DNA of 34,869 nucleotides, taken from the NCBI GenBank assembly GCA_031285905.1, contig JAITVH010000126.1, forward strand, positions 1 through 34,869, written 5' to 3'. Source of the stretch: Prevotella sp. (lineage in GTDB: Bacteria; Bacteroidota; Bacteroidia; Bacteroidales; Dysgonomonadaceae). Below the pieces are notes generated by a model. The model was not told where the DNA came from and ran no database searches. It saw only the letters and a list, made by a program, of their open reading frames with translations. Each line of letters begins with the position of its first letter. The stretch's first letter is position 1. A program made the position numbers and the translations under genes. This document shows, piece by piece, positions 24,257 through 32,910 of the stretch.

Positions 24257-26125
24257 TCAGAACGGGAATATCAGAGGCAATACCATTATCATTACAAATC
24301 CCATAATTATTTGTAAAGGTAATCCCACCTTGATATAGTCCATAAATGTATATCGTCCTGCACTCATTACCAACGCATTTGGCGGTGTTGAGAACGGTGA
24401 AGCAAAACACATGCTTGCCGCAACAGCCACTGCAAAGAGGAACGGATAAGGGCTAACTCCCATACCTATAGCTGCCTGCAATGCTATTGGAGTAAAAAGT
24501 ACAGCTGTAGCCGTATTACTAATAAACATAGTGAGCAAAGAGGTACAGAAATAGATACCTGCCAGCAATGCATAAGGCCCCATTGCGCCAAGCTTGGAAA
24601 CCAATCCTCCGGATATCAAAGTATCAACACCGGTATTTTGGAATGCTGTAGCCATCGGCAACATAGCCCCGATAAGTACAACACTTTCCCAATTAATACT
24701 GCTATATGCTTCTTCTACATTTCGCAAACAACCTGTAATAACCATCAGTACAGCAGCCAGCATAATGGCAATAACGGAAGGTACAATTTCAAAGACCATC
24801 GCTATGACCATCAATATCATAATAGTAGCTGCTATAGGAGCTTTCTGGTCTAAGGTAACTTTTGCGGCTTCCTTCAATGGTTGTCCTACCAGTACCAGTT
24901 CGTCCTGTCGGTTATCCAGATTATCCAGATCTTTCCATGTACCCTGTATTAAGAGTGCATCACCCGAATGTAATTTGGTATCTTTTATATCATGCATCTG
25001 ATATTCATTCTGACGCTGAATCCCCAATACATTCACATTGTATTCTTCCCTGAACTGGATTTCGGAGATAGTCCTGTTTATCAGCTTCGAATTAGGCATG
25101 ACAAATATTTCGGCAATACCCGACTCCTGAAACTCTGAAAAGCTTTTGTCTGTCTCGTCAAGATGGAGATTGTTTTCTTTCACAAAGCGTTCTATATTCT
25201 CCTTCTCTCCATGACAATACAATACGTCCTCTTTCAATATAACAGACTTAGGCCCGGCAACCTCCTCTACATAATTCTTCCTGAATCTGGAATTTCCGGT
25301 TCTCCTTATAATCTTTATTATACTGATATCGTAAACTGTTGCTATTTTCAGTTCTTTCAAGGTTTTATCAATCAATGGTGAATTGTTGCGAACCTCTATT
25401 CTGAAAGATTGGCGCGACAGATTGTACTCTTCTGCCAGCTCTTTCAACGTTTTGCCTTGATTCTTCTTTTTAGATGAACCGTCATTCTTCTTTACCAGCA
25501 ATCTGCTAAGAAAGAATAGCACAACAATACCCACTGATAAAGCTACAAAACCGATAGGCGCAAAAGAGAAGAAGGACAAGGCATCATATCCGGCTTCTAT
25601 CAATGCATTATTTATCACAAGGTTGGGAGGTGTACTGATCAATGTAAACATACCCATACTACTGGCAAAGGCCAAAGGCATCAGATACCTGCGCGAGTCT
25701 ATATTTGCACTGGCTGCCATACTCACAATGATGGGCATCATTACGGCTACTGTACCCGTATTGCTTACAAAAGCTCCTATGGAAGCAGTAACCAGCATCA
25801 CAGCAATGAACAACTTATTCTGGTTGCCGCCTGCCGTCTGCAATATCTTGGTACTGATCATCTTTGCCAACCCTGTACGGAATATACCCGCGCCCACCAC
25901 AAAGAGCCCGATCATCATGATTACTACCGAGTTGGAAAATCCGGCGAGGGCTTCGCTCGGAGTTAATATCTCGAAGATAACCAAAGCCAGTAAAGCGCAA
26001 ACAGCGACTAAATCGGAACGTACTTTCCCCCTCATAAAGAAGATGGAAGCTATAAGCAATACGACCAGAGTGATATTCATCGGTGATAATAATGATGATA
26101 AATCCATAGTGTAGTATTTTAACAT
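24257..26125 (-). CDS. SLC13-family anion permease with RCK_C domains
   Basis: 622 residues with two transporter halves. Each half carries the family SNT signature: SNTGTVAVMMP in the first (about residue 121) and SNTATAVLFTP in the second (about 540). Between them (about 225-410) lie two RCK_C/TrkA-C type cytoplasmic domains (EVRNNSPLIDKTLKELKI and EIFVMPNSKLINRTISEIQF), which may sense a ligand. Family members carry sulfate, dicarboxylates or other anions, usually with Na+; the substrate cannot be read here. The start at 26125 is open to doubt: Met7 (26107) gives MDLSSLLSPMNIT and a more usual leader after the TATCTTTG element at 26141-26148. Confidence 0.85.
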   Translation of the reverse strand: MLKYYTMDLSSLLSPMNITLVVLLIASIFFMRGKVRSDLVAVCALLALVIFEILTPSEALAGFSNSVVIMMIGLFVVGAGIFRTGLAKMISTKILQTAGGNQNKLFIAVMLVTASIGAFVSNTGTVAVMMPIIVSMAASANIDSRRYLMPLAFASSMGMFTLISTPPNLVINNALIEAGYDALSFFSFAPIGFVALSVGIVVLFFLSRLLVKKNDGSSKKKNQGKTLKELAEEYNLSRQSFRIEVRNNSPLIDKTLKELKIATVYDISIIKIIRRTGNSRFRKNYVEEVAGPKSVILKEDVLYCHGEKENIERFVKENNLHLDETDKSFSEFQESGIAEIFVMPNSKLINRTISEIQFREEYNVNVLGIQRQNEYQMHDIKDTKLHSGDALLIQGTWKDLDNLDNRQDELVLVGQPLKEAAKVTLDQKAPIAATIMILMVIAMVFEIVPSVIAIMLAAVLMVITGCLRNVEEAYSSINWESVVLIGAMLPMATAFQNTGVDTLISGGLVSKLGAMGPYALLAGIYFCTSLLTMFISNTATAVLFTPIALQAAIGMGVSPYPFLFAVAVAASMCFASPFSTPPNALVMSAGRYTFMDYIKVGLPLQIIMGFVMIMVLPLIFPF

Positions 26126-26140
26126 TTATAATAATTAGTG

Positions 26141-26148
26141 CAAAGATA
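26141..26148 (-). promoter_or_regulatory. -7 element of the SLC13 permease gene
   Basis: TATCTTTG on the minus strand matches TAnnTTTG. A TTTG at 26174-26177 is 25 bases upstream, somewhat too far. Transcription starting near 26134 leaves about 9 bases before the first ATG and 27 before Met7. Confidence 0.45.
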
Positions 26149-26283
26149 ATAAAGACTATATCTATTAACGAATCAAACTATAATAACAACATTGAAAAGA
26201 TAAGAATTGTTTAATCTTTTTCACTTATGTTAGATTTGTTACCATTACACATTATAATAAAGCGAATCAGTAACCAATACTTA

Positions 26284-26790
26284 TTTTTAACTAAAAGGTA
26301 ACAAAGGTTACACTTTTCAGTCTTTTCTGTAGGGGCGAATTGAATTATCAATCGAGGAACGAAGGTGACTCAAAATCGGCAGAGCCAAATATTTTACGTC
26401 CGTTTTTAAAAAGCATTATTCTCATGTTCGGGCGGATGATAATCCGCCCCTACAGCATACCCGGATATTTTAACTAAAAGGTGACAACCAACGGTCACAG
26501 GAGCATAGCGTATGTAAAGGTTACACTTTTCAGCCGTTAGCTGATAGCCGTTAGTTTTTTCGTCTTTTTATTTTTTCTCTGTCATCCTGACGATAGAATT
26601 GAAAATCGGCAGAGCGCAGCGAAGCCAAAGTATCTCCTTACATCCAAAGAAGATGCTTCCTGTTGTCAACAAGACAAAATTTTAACTAAAAGGTAACAGA
26701 AGTAACGCTTTTATATCAATTTTTTCAAAGACCTCTTTTCTGAAAGCTAGCAGCTAATGGCTACAAGTTAGCAGCTATCTACCTATAGAT
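26284..26790. repeat. Composite intergenic repeat, copy 2
   Basis: Three further copies of the unit TTTTAACTAAAAGGT (26284-26319, 26468-26534, 26679-26715) occur, two of them with the inverted arms AAAAGGTAAC or AAAAGGTGAC facing GTCAC or GTTACACTTTT. Heptamers related to AGCCGTT lie at 26532-26552, and five heptamers AGCTAGC to AGCTATC at 26745-26779, parallel to 252-286. The left module (GATGCTTCCTGTTGTCA, about 26652-26668) and the right end (CTATAGATAA) match copy 1. A MITE-like element is inserted at 26327-26455. Confidence 0.75.
26327..26455. mobile_element. MITE-like element with 11-bp terminal inverted repeats
   Basis: A 129-base segment begins CTGTAGGGGCG and ends CGCCCCTACAG, exact inverted repeats that extend as ATT after one mismatch. 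Its right end forms an internal hairpin GGGCGGAT/ATCCGCCC (26430-26449). It has no open frame. No obvious target duplication is seen. Such GTAGGGGCG palindromes are common intergenic repeats in several bacteria; mobility is inferred. Confidence 0.5.
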
Positions 26791-26799
26791 AATTTCAAA

Positions 26800-27181
26800 A
26801 AAAGATTATGAAAAATTGGAGACAATCAAAAAAACGCCCCACCATTTTTCTATGTTGTCTGTATTGTATGAGTTCCAGCTTATAAGTTAACGACAGATTA
26901 ACATCTCAGTAACACACAGGTATTGAATGTATTATGATTTATATTGCATAAAAATATAGTGCAGTTATATTCAGTTATTTTATTGCCCTGCCTTTTAAGG
27001 CGGGGAATAATGATATCACAGGAAAAAAGACTTTAGTCAAACCCTTTTGGCTAAAGCCATTATACTGGTTTGACTCTTCTCCCCCAGCTAAAGCAGAGGG
27101 CAACTAAATAGAGAGAATATATGAGAGCCACAACTGATTTGCATTATTAAAAAAGTATCCTTACACAGGGAAAGCTTATCC
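26800..27181. other. Intergenic region with REP-like hairpins
   Basis: No gene is seen. CCCTGCCTT/AAGGCGGGG (26986-27005, two-base loop, one G-T pair) is a compact hairpin. The following CTTTAG/CTAAAG pair (about 27030-27056) and a partial repeat of GGTTTGACT and AGCTAAAGC to about 27100 look like degenerate palindromic repeats. No T-tailed terminator for the esterase gene is obvious. Confidence 0.5.
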
Positions 27182-28162
27182 CTATTCTCCGATATTGGCT
27201 TTTATATAATCCATCAGTTCAAACTTCTTCTGCATTTCGGGTTTGCCGATCTGCTCTATTGTTGTATTTATTATCAGCGGTTGTTTCCCGATAACCATTT
27301 GTTCCAGGAATGCATTTATTTCATTAAGGTTTACCTGCATAGGGGTGCTGGCTATTTCATGCGCCGCATTTTCTACTTCATAGAAATAGTAAGGCGATTG
27401 TATCTTGTCCAACTTCCCGGCTATATATTTCGATCCGTAAAATCCCATATTCATCGCTTCTATCTTATCAAACGGTACATTACGGTCAGCATCGCCATGA
27501 AACAACTGGATTGGAACAGGGCTGGTCTTCCACTCCATATCTCCGGTATGACTAAATATAGCGCCCGCAAAAGCGATGATTCCTGCATAATTGAAGTTAT
27601 CAGGTAGTTTTTTAGACAAGTCGTCTTTATTTGCGATGCTATATTCTCCATGCAGTACAGTTATCGCTCCTGCGCTGGAGCCCGTCGGAATAATGAAGTC
27701 AGGATTGATACTCCACTCTTCAGCATTATTTATAATATAATTAGTGGCATCGAACAAATCTTCGACCGCCATACCTATACTGTTTGCCAGAGCGACAGGA
27801 AACTGGGCAGGATCTTTCACCCCTTTCAGGCCTAACCGGTAATCGATAGAGACAACCTGATATCCTTTCCCGAGCAGGAAATTGAAATACTGGTCATAAT
27901 GTGCAGCCAAACGCGATCCTTGCATAAATCCGCCGCCAAAGACATAAATAACACAAGGTTTCCGCGTAATATTATCAGGCAAATTATATTTATCCAGACG
28001 TAGTGTATCGCCTCCCTTTATAGAATAGACATAGGTTTGTTTGTCTATATCTGCTTTTTCCTCTATCTGTATATCTGCATCTTGACGATGCTTGTTGTTA
28101 CAGGAAAAAGCTAAACAACTTATAATAATAAGGAGCAGAATAGGAATGATATTTCTTTTCAT
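27182..28162 (-). CDS. Alpha/beta-hydrolase lipoprotein (carboxylesterase-like)
   Basis: 326 residues. A lipoprotein signal peptide ends at CLAFSC (lipid Cys 21). An alpha/beta hydrolase domain shows an oxyanion loop YVFGGGFMQG (about 73-82), the nucleophile elbow GSSAG (S163), an acid D224 (FHGDADRNVPF) and H268 (AAHEI), so a complete catalytic set is present. The family covers carbohydrate and xenobiotic esterases; the substrate is unknown. It begins 11 bases after the metallophosphatase stop, so the two secreted enzymes are probably co-transcribed. No acidic Bacteroidota surface-export signal follows Cys21, so a periplasmic side is more likely. Confidence 0.8.
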   Translation of the reverse strand: MKRNIIPILLLIIISCLAFSCNNKHRQDADIQIEEKADIDKQTYVYSIKGGDTLRLDKYNLPDNITRKPCVIYVFGGGFMQGSRLAAHYDQYFNFLLGKGYQVVSIDYRLGLKGVKDPAQFPVALANSIGMAVEDLFDATNYIINNAEEWSINPDFIIPTGSSAGAITVLHGEYSIANKDDLSKKLPDNFNYAGIIAFAGAIFSHTGDMEWKTSPVPIQLFHGDADRNVPFDKIEAMNMGFYGSKYIAGKLDKIQSPYYFYEVENAAHEIASTPMQVNLNEINAFLEQMVIGKQPLIINTTIEQIGKPEMQKKFELMDYIKANIGE

Positions 28163-28173
28163 CAGATAGTAAA

Positions 28174-29346
28174 TTATTTGGCAGGAAACTCAAATTGCTT
28201 TTTATTCTTATTATCTAATCCAACAACTTCCACTACGATTTTGTTTCCATCTACTTTACATAAGATATAGCACTGATTATCATTTACCAGAATCGGAAAT
28301 TTAGCCTTGTCATTCGGCTCATTAAATGAATAGCGATGGGTATGTCCCGAAAACATAATATCAATATTAGAGTTGTTCAATATAGGCATCACAGTCTGCT
28401 GCAAATGATAGTTACCATGCCAGGTGCCAACTGTAGGAGGTATATGTAAAAGAACAATACGGTATTTGGCTTTTTTGAATTCTTCTGTTTGTACACACTT
28501 TTCAAGCCATTTTGCCTGCTCTTCCCTATATCGGTCAAAATCCGCTATACCACTATATTCTATATCATTATCGGGCTTGTCTTCACCTCCGTCCAGCACT
28601 AAGAAGCACACATCGCCTATACTGAACATCTGATAAAAATGCCCGTCCCTTGTGGGGAAATATTTTATCATTTCGTCGGCAAAGACACCTCTTGTCTCAT
28701 GGTTTCCACGGGTATATACTATCGGTATTTCAGAAGCATACATCTCTACAGAAGCATCTATAAAATCCGTGAACATCTGCTCTTCACTTTCCAGGGAGTT
28801 AGCCATATCTCCGTTTAATGCAACAAAATCGAGTGATTTAAAACTGACATCTTTACAAAGGTCTTTCATAAAATCTGCCCGCCCGTGTATATCATTCAAT
28901 ACCAGAAATGAAACCTCATCTTTCTTTTCAGCAAAAGTAGTAAAGGCCAGCGGTTTCTTCGAATATACATTGGACGATGCAACACTGCCATACGTAACAT
29001 AGTTGTGATTTGTCCATGCTGTAACTTCCTGCGAGAAGATACGGTAACGGTATGTTGTACCGGGATTCAACCCATTTATCCTGATACGGTGTAATGTCTG
29101 ATTAGCCCTTTTACGTCCGGCTGTGGTTTCATAGTATTTAGGCCTTTCCTGCTGATAAAAGCTATCACTGCCATCAGGCGCCAGTTCTATCCACGACAAT
29201 GAAGGTTTATCCGTGGTCCATACTACAGTCACACCATCGGTTGACATGTCATAGAGATAGGGGCCGTGTGTTATTTTTATTTGAGCTTTAACTGTCAGTA
29301 TACATAAGAATAGGAATAGAAATAAGATAAATGGGCATTTTTTCAT
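28174..29346 (-). CDS. Secreted metallophosphatase, purple-acid-phosphatase-like
   Basis: 390 residues. A signal peptide (about 1-21, ending VKAQ) precedes an Ig-like N-terminal domain (about 25-135; ITHGPYLYDMSTDGVTVVW and GLNPGTTYRYRIFS), as in purple acid phosphatases. A calcineurin-type metallophosphoesterase domain has the metal ligands D152 and H154 (LNDIHGRADF), D180 (NGDMANS), N215 and H216 (RGNHETRG), a His in LLHIPPT and SGHTHRY near the C-terminus. All five blocks are intact. It likely hydrolyses phosphomonoesters or diesters in the periplasm or outside. It lies between holA (34-base gap) and the esterase. Confidence 0.88.
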   Translation of the reverse strand: MKKCPFILFLFLFLCILTVKAQIKITHGPYLYDMSTDGVTVVWTTDKPSLSWIELAPDGSDSFYQQERPKYYETTAGRKRANQTLHRIRINGLNPGTTYRYRIFSQEVTAWTNHNYVTYGSVASSNVYSKKPLAFTTFAEKKDEVSFLVLNDIHGRADFMKDLCKDVSFKSLDFVALNGDMANSLESEEQMFTDFIDASVEMYASEIPIVYTRGNHETRGVFADEMIKYFPTRDGHFYQMFSIGDVCFLVLDGGEDKPDNDIEYSGIADFDRYREEQAKWLEKCVQTEEFKKAKYRIVLLHIPPTVGTWHGNYHLQQTVMPILNNSNIDIMFSGHTHRYSFNEPNDKAKFPILVNDNQCYILCKVDGNKIVVEVVGLDNKNKKQFEFPAK

Positions 29347-29380
29347 GATTTCAGGTAATTAAGATTAAGTATGTTCTTCT

Positions 29381-30385
29381 TCAATGAGTCATCTTATACA
29401 ATAGTTCTTTTAATAGTTCTCCCTCCGATGCAGAAACATTATCCACTCCTTTACATTTTCCATCGTATACGCGCAACAGGCTTAATACTTCCATACATTT
29501 GAATGCATTATAATTCTTCAGTGCGATTATATAGTCTTTTGCCTGATATGGATTTCTGAATCCCAGTTCTGCAGCTATTCCCTGTTCCGTCTTATTTTTT
29601 GCCCAATAACAGACCATCAGGTTACTGAAGAAATTGAACAGTACAACCAGTGTAACAATCATCGGGTTATTCTTTGGGTTCTTTTCAAAGTAATCTGCTA
29701 TCTGATTTACTTTAAAGATATTCTTTTCAACAACTGCTTTCAATAGTTCGTAATTGTTGAAATCCTTGCTAATACCAATGTTCTGCTCTATCAGGTCGGC
29801 TGTTACCTGTTTCTGTCCTTGCGGAATGGCAATCAATAGCTTTGCTATCTCATTAGTTAACTTAGTGAGGTCGTTGCCCAGATAATCCGTCAGCATCTGC
29901 GCCGACTTCTGATCTATTGTAAGGTTTTTCGATTGCATATAGGAAGTAATAAAGGCCGGTATTTTATATTCCGGTATCTTCTTTGATTCCAGCACAATCC
30001 CATTCTTCTCAATAGCAGCTAAAAGCTTTTTTCGTTTGTCTAATGTCCCGTTTTTATAATTGAGGACAAGGATGGTTGACTTTAACGGATTCTTGGCATA
30101 TATTTCTAACTCATCTATTTTGCTCAGGTTTTGAGCTTCCTTTATAACTACCAACTGATAGTCTGACATCATTGGGAAACTACGGGCCAGTGTAATTACT
30201 GTAGCCACATCGGTTTCCATTCCATAACGTATTGTCTGGTTAAAGTCTTTTTCTTCTTCAGGCAATACCGTATCGATCAACAAGCTGGTTAACTCATCAA
30301 TGAAGTAAGGCTCATCACCCATAAACAGGTAAAGAGGGCTAAATTTTCTTGCCGTAATATCTGCTTTTATTTGCTCAAAAGTCAT
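29381..30385 (-). CDS. holA: DNA polymerase III subunit delta
   Basis: Clamp-loader subunit that opens the beta sliding clamp, 334 residues. The N-terminal part (KFSPLYLFMGDEPYFIDELTSLL) and ARSFPMMSDYQLVVIKEAQNL are characteristic of HolA. The middle helical lid (about 145-210; NLTIDQKSAQMLTDYLGNDLTKLTNEIAKL) and the C-terminal collar domain are present. Five bases separate it from the AMP nucleosidase stop, indicating one transcript. Identification from the family pattern and length. Confidence 0.92.
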   Translation of the reverse strand: MTFEQIKADITARKFSPLYLFMGDEPYFIDELTSLLIDTVLPEEEKDFNQTIRYGMETDVATVITLARSFPMMSDYQLVVIKEAQNLSKIDELEIYAKNPLKSTILVLNYKNGTLDKRKKLLAAIEKNGIVLESKKIPEYKIPAFITSYMQSKNLTIDQKSAQMLTDYLGNDLTKLTNEIAKLLIAIPQGQKQVTADLIEQNIGISKDFNNYELLKAVVEKNIFKVNQIADYFEKNPKNNPMIVTLVVLFNFFSNLMVCYWAKNKTEQGIAAELGFRNPYQAKDYIIALKNYNAFKCMEVLSLLRVYDGKCKGVDNVSASEGELLKELLYKMTH

Positions 30386-30389
30386 ATGC

Positions 30390-31163
30390 TTATTCGAAAC
30401 GTAGGTGTTTTACGGTTTGTCCGTTATTAATCAGGGTTGTAAGAGCTTTGATACCGATCATCACATGTTCTTCTACAAAGTTCTGTGTAACAAGCAAGTC
30501 ACTTTTTTCGGTTTTCACACCTTCAGAAATCATCGGCTGATCAGATACCAGTAATAATGCGCCTGTAGGTATATGATTCGCAAAACCGCAGGTAAACAAT
30601 GTAGCCGTTTCCATATCGACAGCCATAGCCCGTATCTTACGCAGGTATTCTTTGAACTCATCATCGTGCTCCCATACACGGCGATTGGTAGTATATACTG
30701 TTCCTGTCCAATAATCGCGGTTATGGTTCCGGATAGTGGACGATACAGACCTTAGCAGGCTGAACGCCGGTAAAGAAGGTACTTCGGGCGGATAATAGTC
30801 ATCCGATGTTCCTTCACCCCTGATGGCAGCAATGGGAAGTATATAATCGCCAACATTGTTCTGCTTCTTTATTCCACCGCATTTTCCCAGGAATAATACC
30901 GCCTCCGGTTCAACAGCGCTCAACAAATCCATCGCAGTAGCTGCATTGGCGCTACCCATCCCAAAGTTTATAATAGTTATCCCCGCAGCCGATGCGTTAG
31001 GCATGTTACCATCGAGTCCCACGATAGGTACATCGAAGTGCCTGGCAAAGACCTCTACATATTTCGCAAAATTAGTAAGCAATATATATTTTGAGAATTG
31101 GTCTAAAGGACGTTTGGTATAGCGTGGTAGCCAATTGTCGACAATTTCTTGTTTTGTTTTCAT
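30390..31163 (-). CDS. amn: AMP nucleosidase
   Basis: Hydrolyses AMP to adenine and ribose 5-phosphate, adjusting adenylate pools. 257 residues of the nucleoside phosphorylase/MTAN fold. Visible motifs are INFGMGSANAATAMDLL, LFLGKCGGIKKQNNVGDYILP, the active-site AVDMETATLF and LLLVSDQPM. It lacks the long N-terminal regulatory domain of the E. coli enzyme (about 480 residues), as is usual for the short Bacteroidota form. It is the first gene before holA and divergent from the HsdR_N-like gene. Confidence 0.87.
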   Translation of the reverse strand: MKTKQEIVDNWLPRYTKRPLDQFSKYILLTNFAKYVEVFARHFDVPIVGLDGNMPNASAAGITIINFGMGSANAATAMDLLSAVEPEAVLFLGKCGGIKKQNNVGDYILPIAAIRGEGTSDDYYPPEVPSLPAFSLLRSVSSTIRNHNRDYWTGTVYTTNRRVWEHDDEFKEYLRKIRAMAVDMETATLFTCGFANHIPTGALLLVSDQPMISEGVKTEKSDLLVTQNFVEEHVMIGIKALTTLINNGQTVKHLRFE

Positions 31164-31171
31164 ATAAATTT

Positions 31172-31179
31172 TACTTTTG
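31172..31179 (+). promoter_or_regulatory. Promoter of the HsdR_N-like gene
   Basis: TACTTTTG matches TAnnTTTG. CTTG at 31148-31151 lies 20 bases upstream as a partial -33 element. The predicted leader is about 48 bases. Confidence 0.5.
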
Positions 31180-31234
31180 TTTTAATTAAACAAAGATTCC
31201 CATCTTTCATCGCAAAGATTAACAAAGGTAACAA

Positions 31235-31684
31235 ATGTTCAACTTAAATTTGCCCCCTTTCGACATAAAAGTAAAAAAGCTTAACGGTAAATTAACCGTC
31301 TTCGACCCTTTAAGGAGAAAGTATGTTGCCCTCACACCCGAGGAATGGGTACGTCAGCACTTTACCAATTATCTTATTACCGACAAAGGCTATTCACAGT
31401 CTCTAATTGCGAATGAAATACAGATCAATCTGAATAACCTGAAAAAGCGTTGCGACTCGGTAGTCTATGACAAATACCTTTCACCGCTGATGATAATAGA
31501 ATACAAAGCCCCGGATGTGGTTATTTCCCAGAGTGTTTTCGACCAGATAGTGAGGTATAATATTGTATTGAAAGTCAATTACCTTATTGTATCAAACGGG
31601 ATGAATCATTTCTGTTGCCGGATGAACTATGAAAACCAGACTTACGAATACCTCCCGGATATTCCTTTATATAGTGACTTATAA
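31235..31684 (+). CDS. Stand-alone HsdR N-terminal-like (PD-(D/E)XK) protein
   Basis: 149 residues similar to the N-terminal nuclease-like domain of type I restriction R subunits. Candidate core residues are E61 (ANEIQI), D74 (KRCDSVVY), and E89 with K91 (LMIIEYKAP), followed by the SQSVFDQIVRY helix. No helicase domain, methylase or specificity gene is nearby, so it is not part of a visible restriction system. Such single-domain proteins are common next to housekeeping genes in Bacteroidota, and their role is unknown to me. It is divergent from amn and convergent with secG. Confidence 0.8.
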   Translation: MFNLNLPPFDIKVKKLNGKLTVFDPLRRKYVALTPEEWVRQHFTNYLITDKGYSQSLIANEIQINLNNLKKRCDSVVYDKYLSPLMIIEYKAPDVVISQSVFDQIVRYNIVLKVNYLIVSNGMNHFCCRMNYENQTYEYLPDIPLYSDL

Positions 31685-31687
31685 AAA

Positions 31688-31707
31688 AAGCTCCCTGTCA
31701 GGAGCTT
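31688..31707 (-). terminator. Terminator of the secG operon
   Basis: AAGCTCC/GGAGCTT with a 6-base loop is followed on the minus strand by a run of seven T residues. It lies between the convergent stop codons of the HsdR_N-like gene (31684) and secG (31736). On the + strand only CTTCTT follows, so it mainly ends minus-strand transcription. Confidence 0.85.
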
Positions 31708-31735
31708 CTTCATATATTTTCTAATGCAATTTTAC

Positions 31736-32122
31736 TTACTCTGCCGGTGCAGGAGGCGTTTGCTGTTCTCCGCTAGGAGCCGGTGCAGGAAGTCCACTAT
31801 TATCGGTGTTAGGCATAGGCAATGTAGTTGACATATCAGGCGCAGCTGTATTTACCGGAGCCGGAGCACCAACACCCGGTTGCAAGTCGTTAGAACCTGC
31901 CTTTGGTTTGATCATTACACAGACAATACTCATTACCATAACAAAACCTGCCAGTCCCCAAGTCGCTTTTTCAAGGAAGTCGGTAGTTTTACGTACCCCC
32001 ATAATAGCATTCGATGAAGAGAAACCTGATGAAAGGCCACCTCCTTTAGAGTTCTGGACAAGGACTATCAGTACTAGAGCAATTGCTGCAATAACAATCA
32101 ATACAGTAATAAGAGTAATCAT
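31736..32122 (-). CDS. secG: Preprotein translocase subunit SecG
   Basis: Small membrane subunit of the SecYEG channel, 128 residues. Two membrane helices (about 3-22 and 54-72) flank the conserved cytoplasmic loop VQNSKGGGLSSGFSSSNAIMG. The C-terminal tail of about 50 residues is rich in Pro, Ala and Thr, longer than in E. coli but usual in Bacteroidota. Its ATG overlaps the TGA of the upstream TPR gene (ATGA), so translation is coupled. Last gene of its operon, ended by the hairpin at 31688-31707. Confidence 0.93.
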   Translation of the reverse strand: MITLITVLIVIAAIALVLIVLVQNSKGGGLSSGFSSSNAIMGVRKTTDFLEKATWGLAGFVMVMSIVCVMIKPKAGSNDLQPGVGAPAPVNTAAPDMSTTLPMPNTDNSGLPAPAPSGEQQTPPAPAE

Positions 32123-32898
32123 TTCGTATCTTTATGTTTCGAATTTATAATCAGTTTTTCCAAAAAATTTATTTGGTCTGCAAAGTAAGTATTTTTTTTC
32201 GGATAATTCAAACTTAAATGTTTAATAATTTTATGTGCTTTTTCGTACTTTTTCTGTTTTATATATATTTTAGCCAACGTTTCGGTAAAAAATACGTCTT
32301 CATTTAGTTCATCATCTTGTGTGTCGAAAACCGGATGGTAGTTTTCTTCGGATACACCTTCTCTGTTATCGGGATGTATGCGTATCCCTCCTTCAATCTC
32401 CGACTTAGTTATAAAACTGTCAATAATGCCTTGGTATGCCAGTTTTACATTATCCTGTTTGTTCTCCTCATTACTTTCGGCTGCCGGCATAGCCTGTAGA
32501 TAAGAGAAGTAGTCGGTAGTAGCCAGACTGGAATGGGATATACTATATTCCAACGTTTCCAGGCTTTCACTTTCTCCCATCGATTCAAAATAGGCATCCA
32601 ACAATGAACTTGTCTTATCTCCGCCATTTTTAGTCTTATCTGTCTGTCTCAGGAAATACTCATATTCCTTATCGTAGATATAATAGAATAATGCCCTGCG
32701 GTCATTTACCTTAACACTCAAACGCTCCAGCTCCTCATCGAACTTTTCGTTTGTATATAGAAAAACAGCCTTCAAATAAAGAAATATAGTTGTTTGGAAA
32801 TAAGGATATCCGTTAACTAAACTTTGCAGCCACGATAAATCTGCCTTATCGGGTTGAGAGTCTTTTTGTATCAGATGTGTTAATCGCTGAATATCCAC
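32119..32898 (-). CDS. TPR-type protein of the lptE-secG cluster
   Basis: 259 residues, no signal peptide and no membrane helix, largely helical. The C-terminal part (about 200-255; DVFFTETLAKIYIKQKKYEKAHKIIKHLSLNYPKK) is a recognisable tetratricopeptide repeat. The N-terminal part (SLVNGYPYFQTTIFLYLKAVFLYTNEKFDEELERLS) looks like degenerate repeats. A cytoplasmic scaffold is likely. It is coupled to secG by a 4-base overlap and follows lptE after 12 bases. Its place in the cluster suggests an envelope-biogenesis role, but the function is not known to me. Confidence 0.75.
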   Translation of the reverse strand: MDIQRLTHLIQKDSQPDKADLSWLQSLVNGYPYFQTTIFLYLKAVFLYTNEKFDEELERLSVKVNDRRALFYYIYDKEYEYFLRQTDKTKNGGDKTSSLLDAYFESMGESESLETLEYSISHSSLATTDYFSYLQAMPAAESNEENKQDNVKLAYQGIIDSFITKSEIEGGIRIHPDNREGVSEENYHPVFDTQDDELNEDVFFTETLAKIYIKQKKYEKAHKIIKHLSLNYPKKNTYFADQINFLEKLIINSKHKDTK

Positions 32899-32910
32899 AG
32901 TTTAGATAAT

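Noticed and set aside
25623..26114. 163-residue + strand frame opposite the SLC13 gene
   Set aside because: Opposite-strand shadow of membrane-protein codons; no start signal or family match.
31235..31684. Type I restriction-modification system
   Set aside because: Only one short R-like domain is present; HsdM, HsdS and the helicase part are absent.
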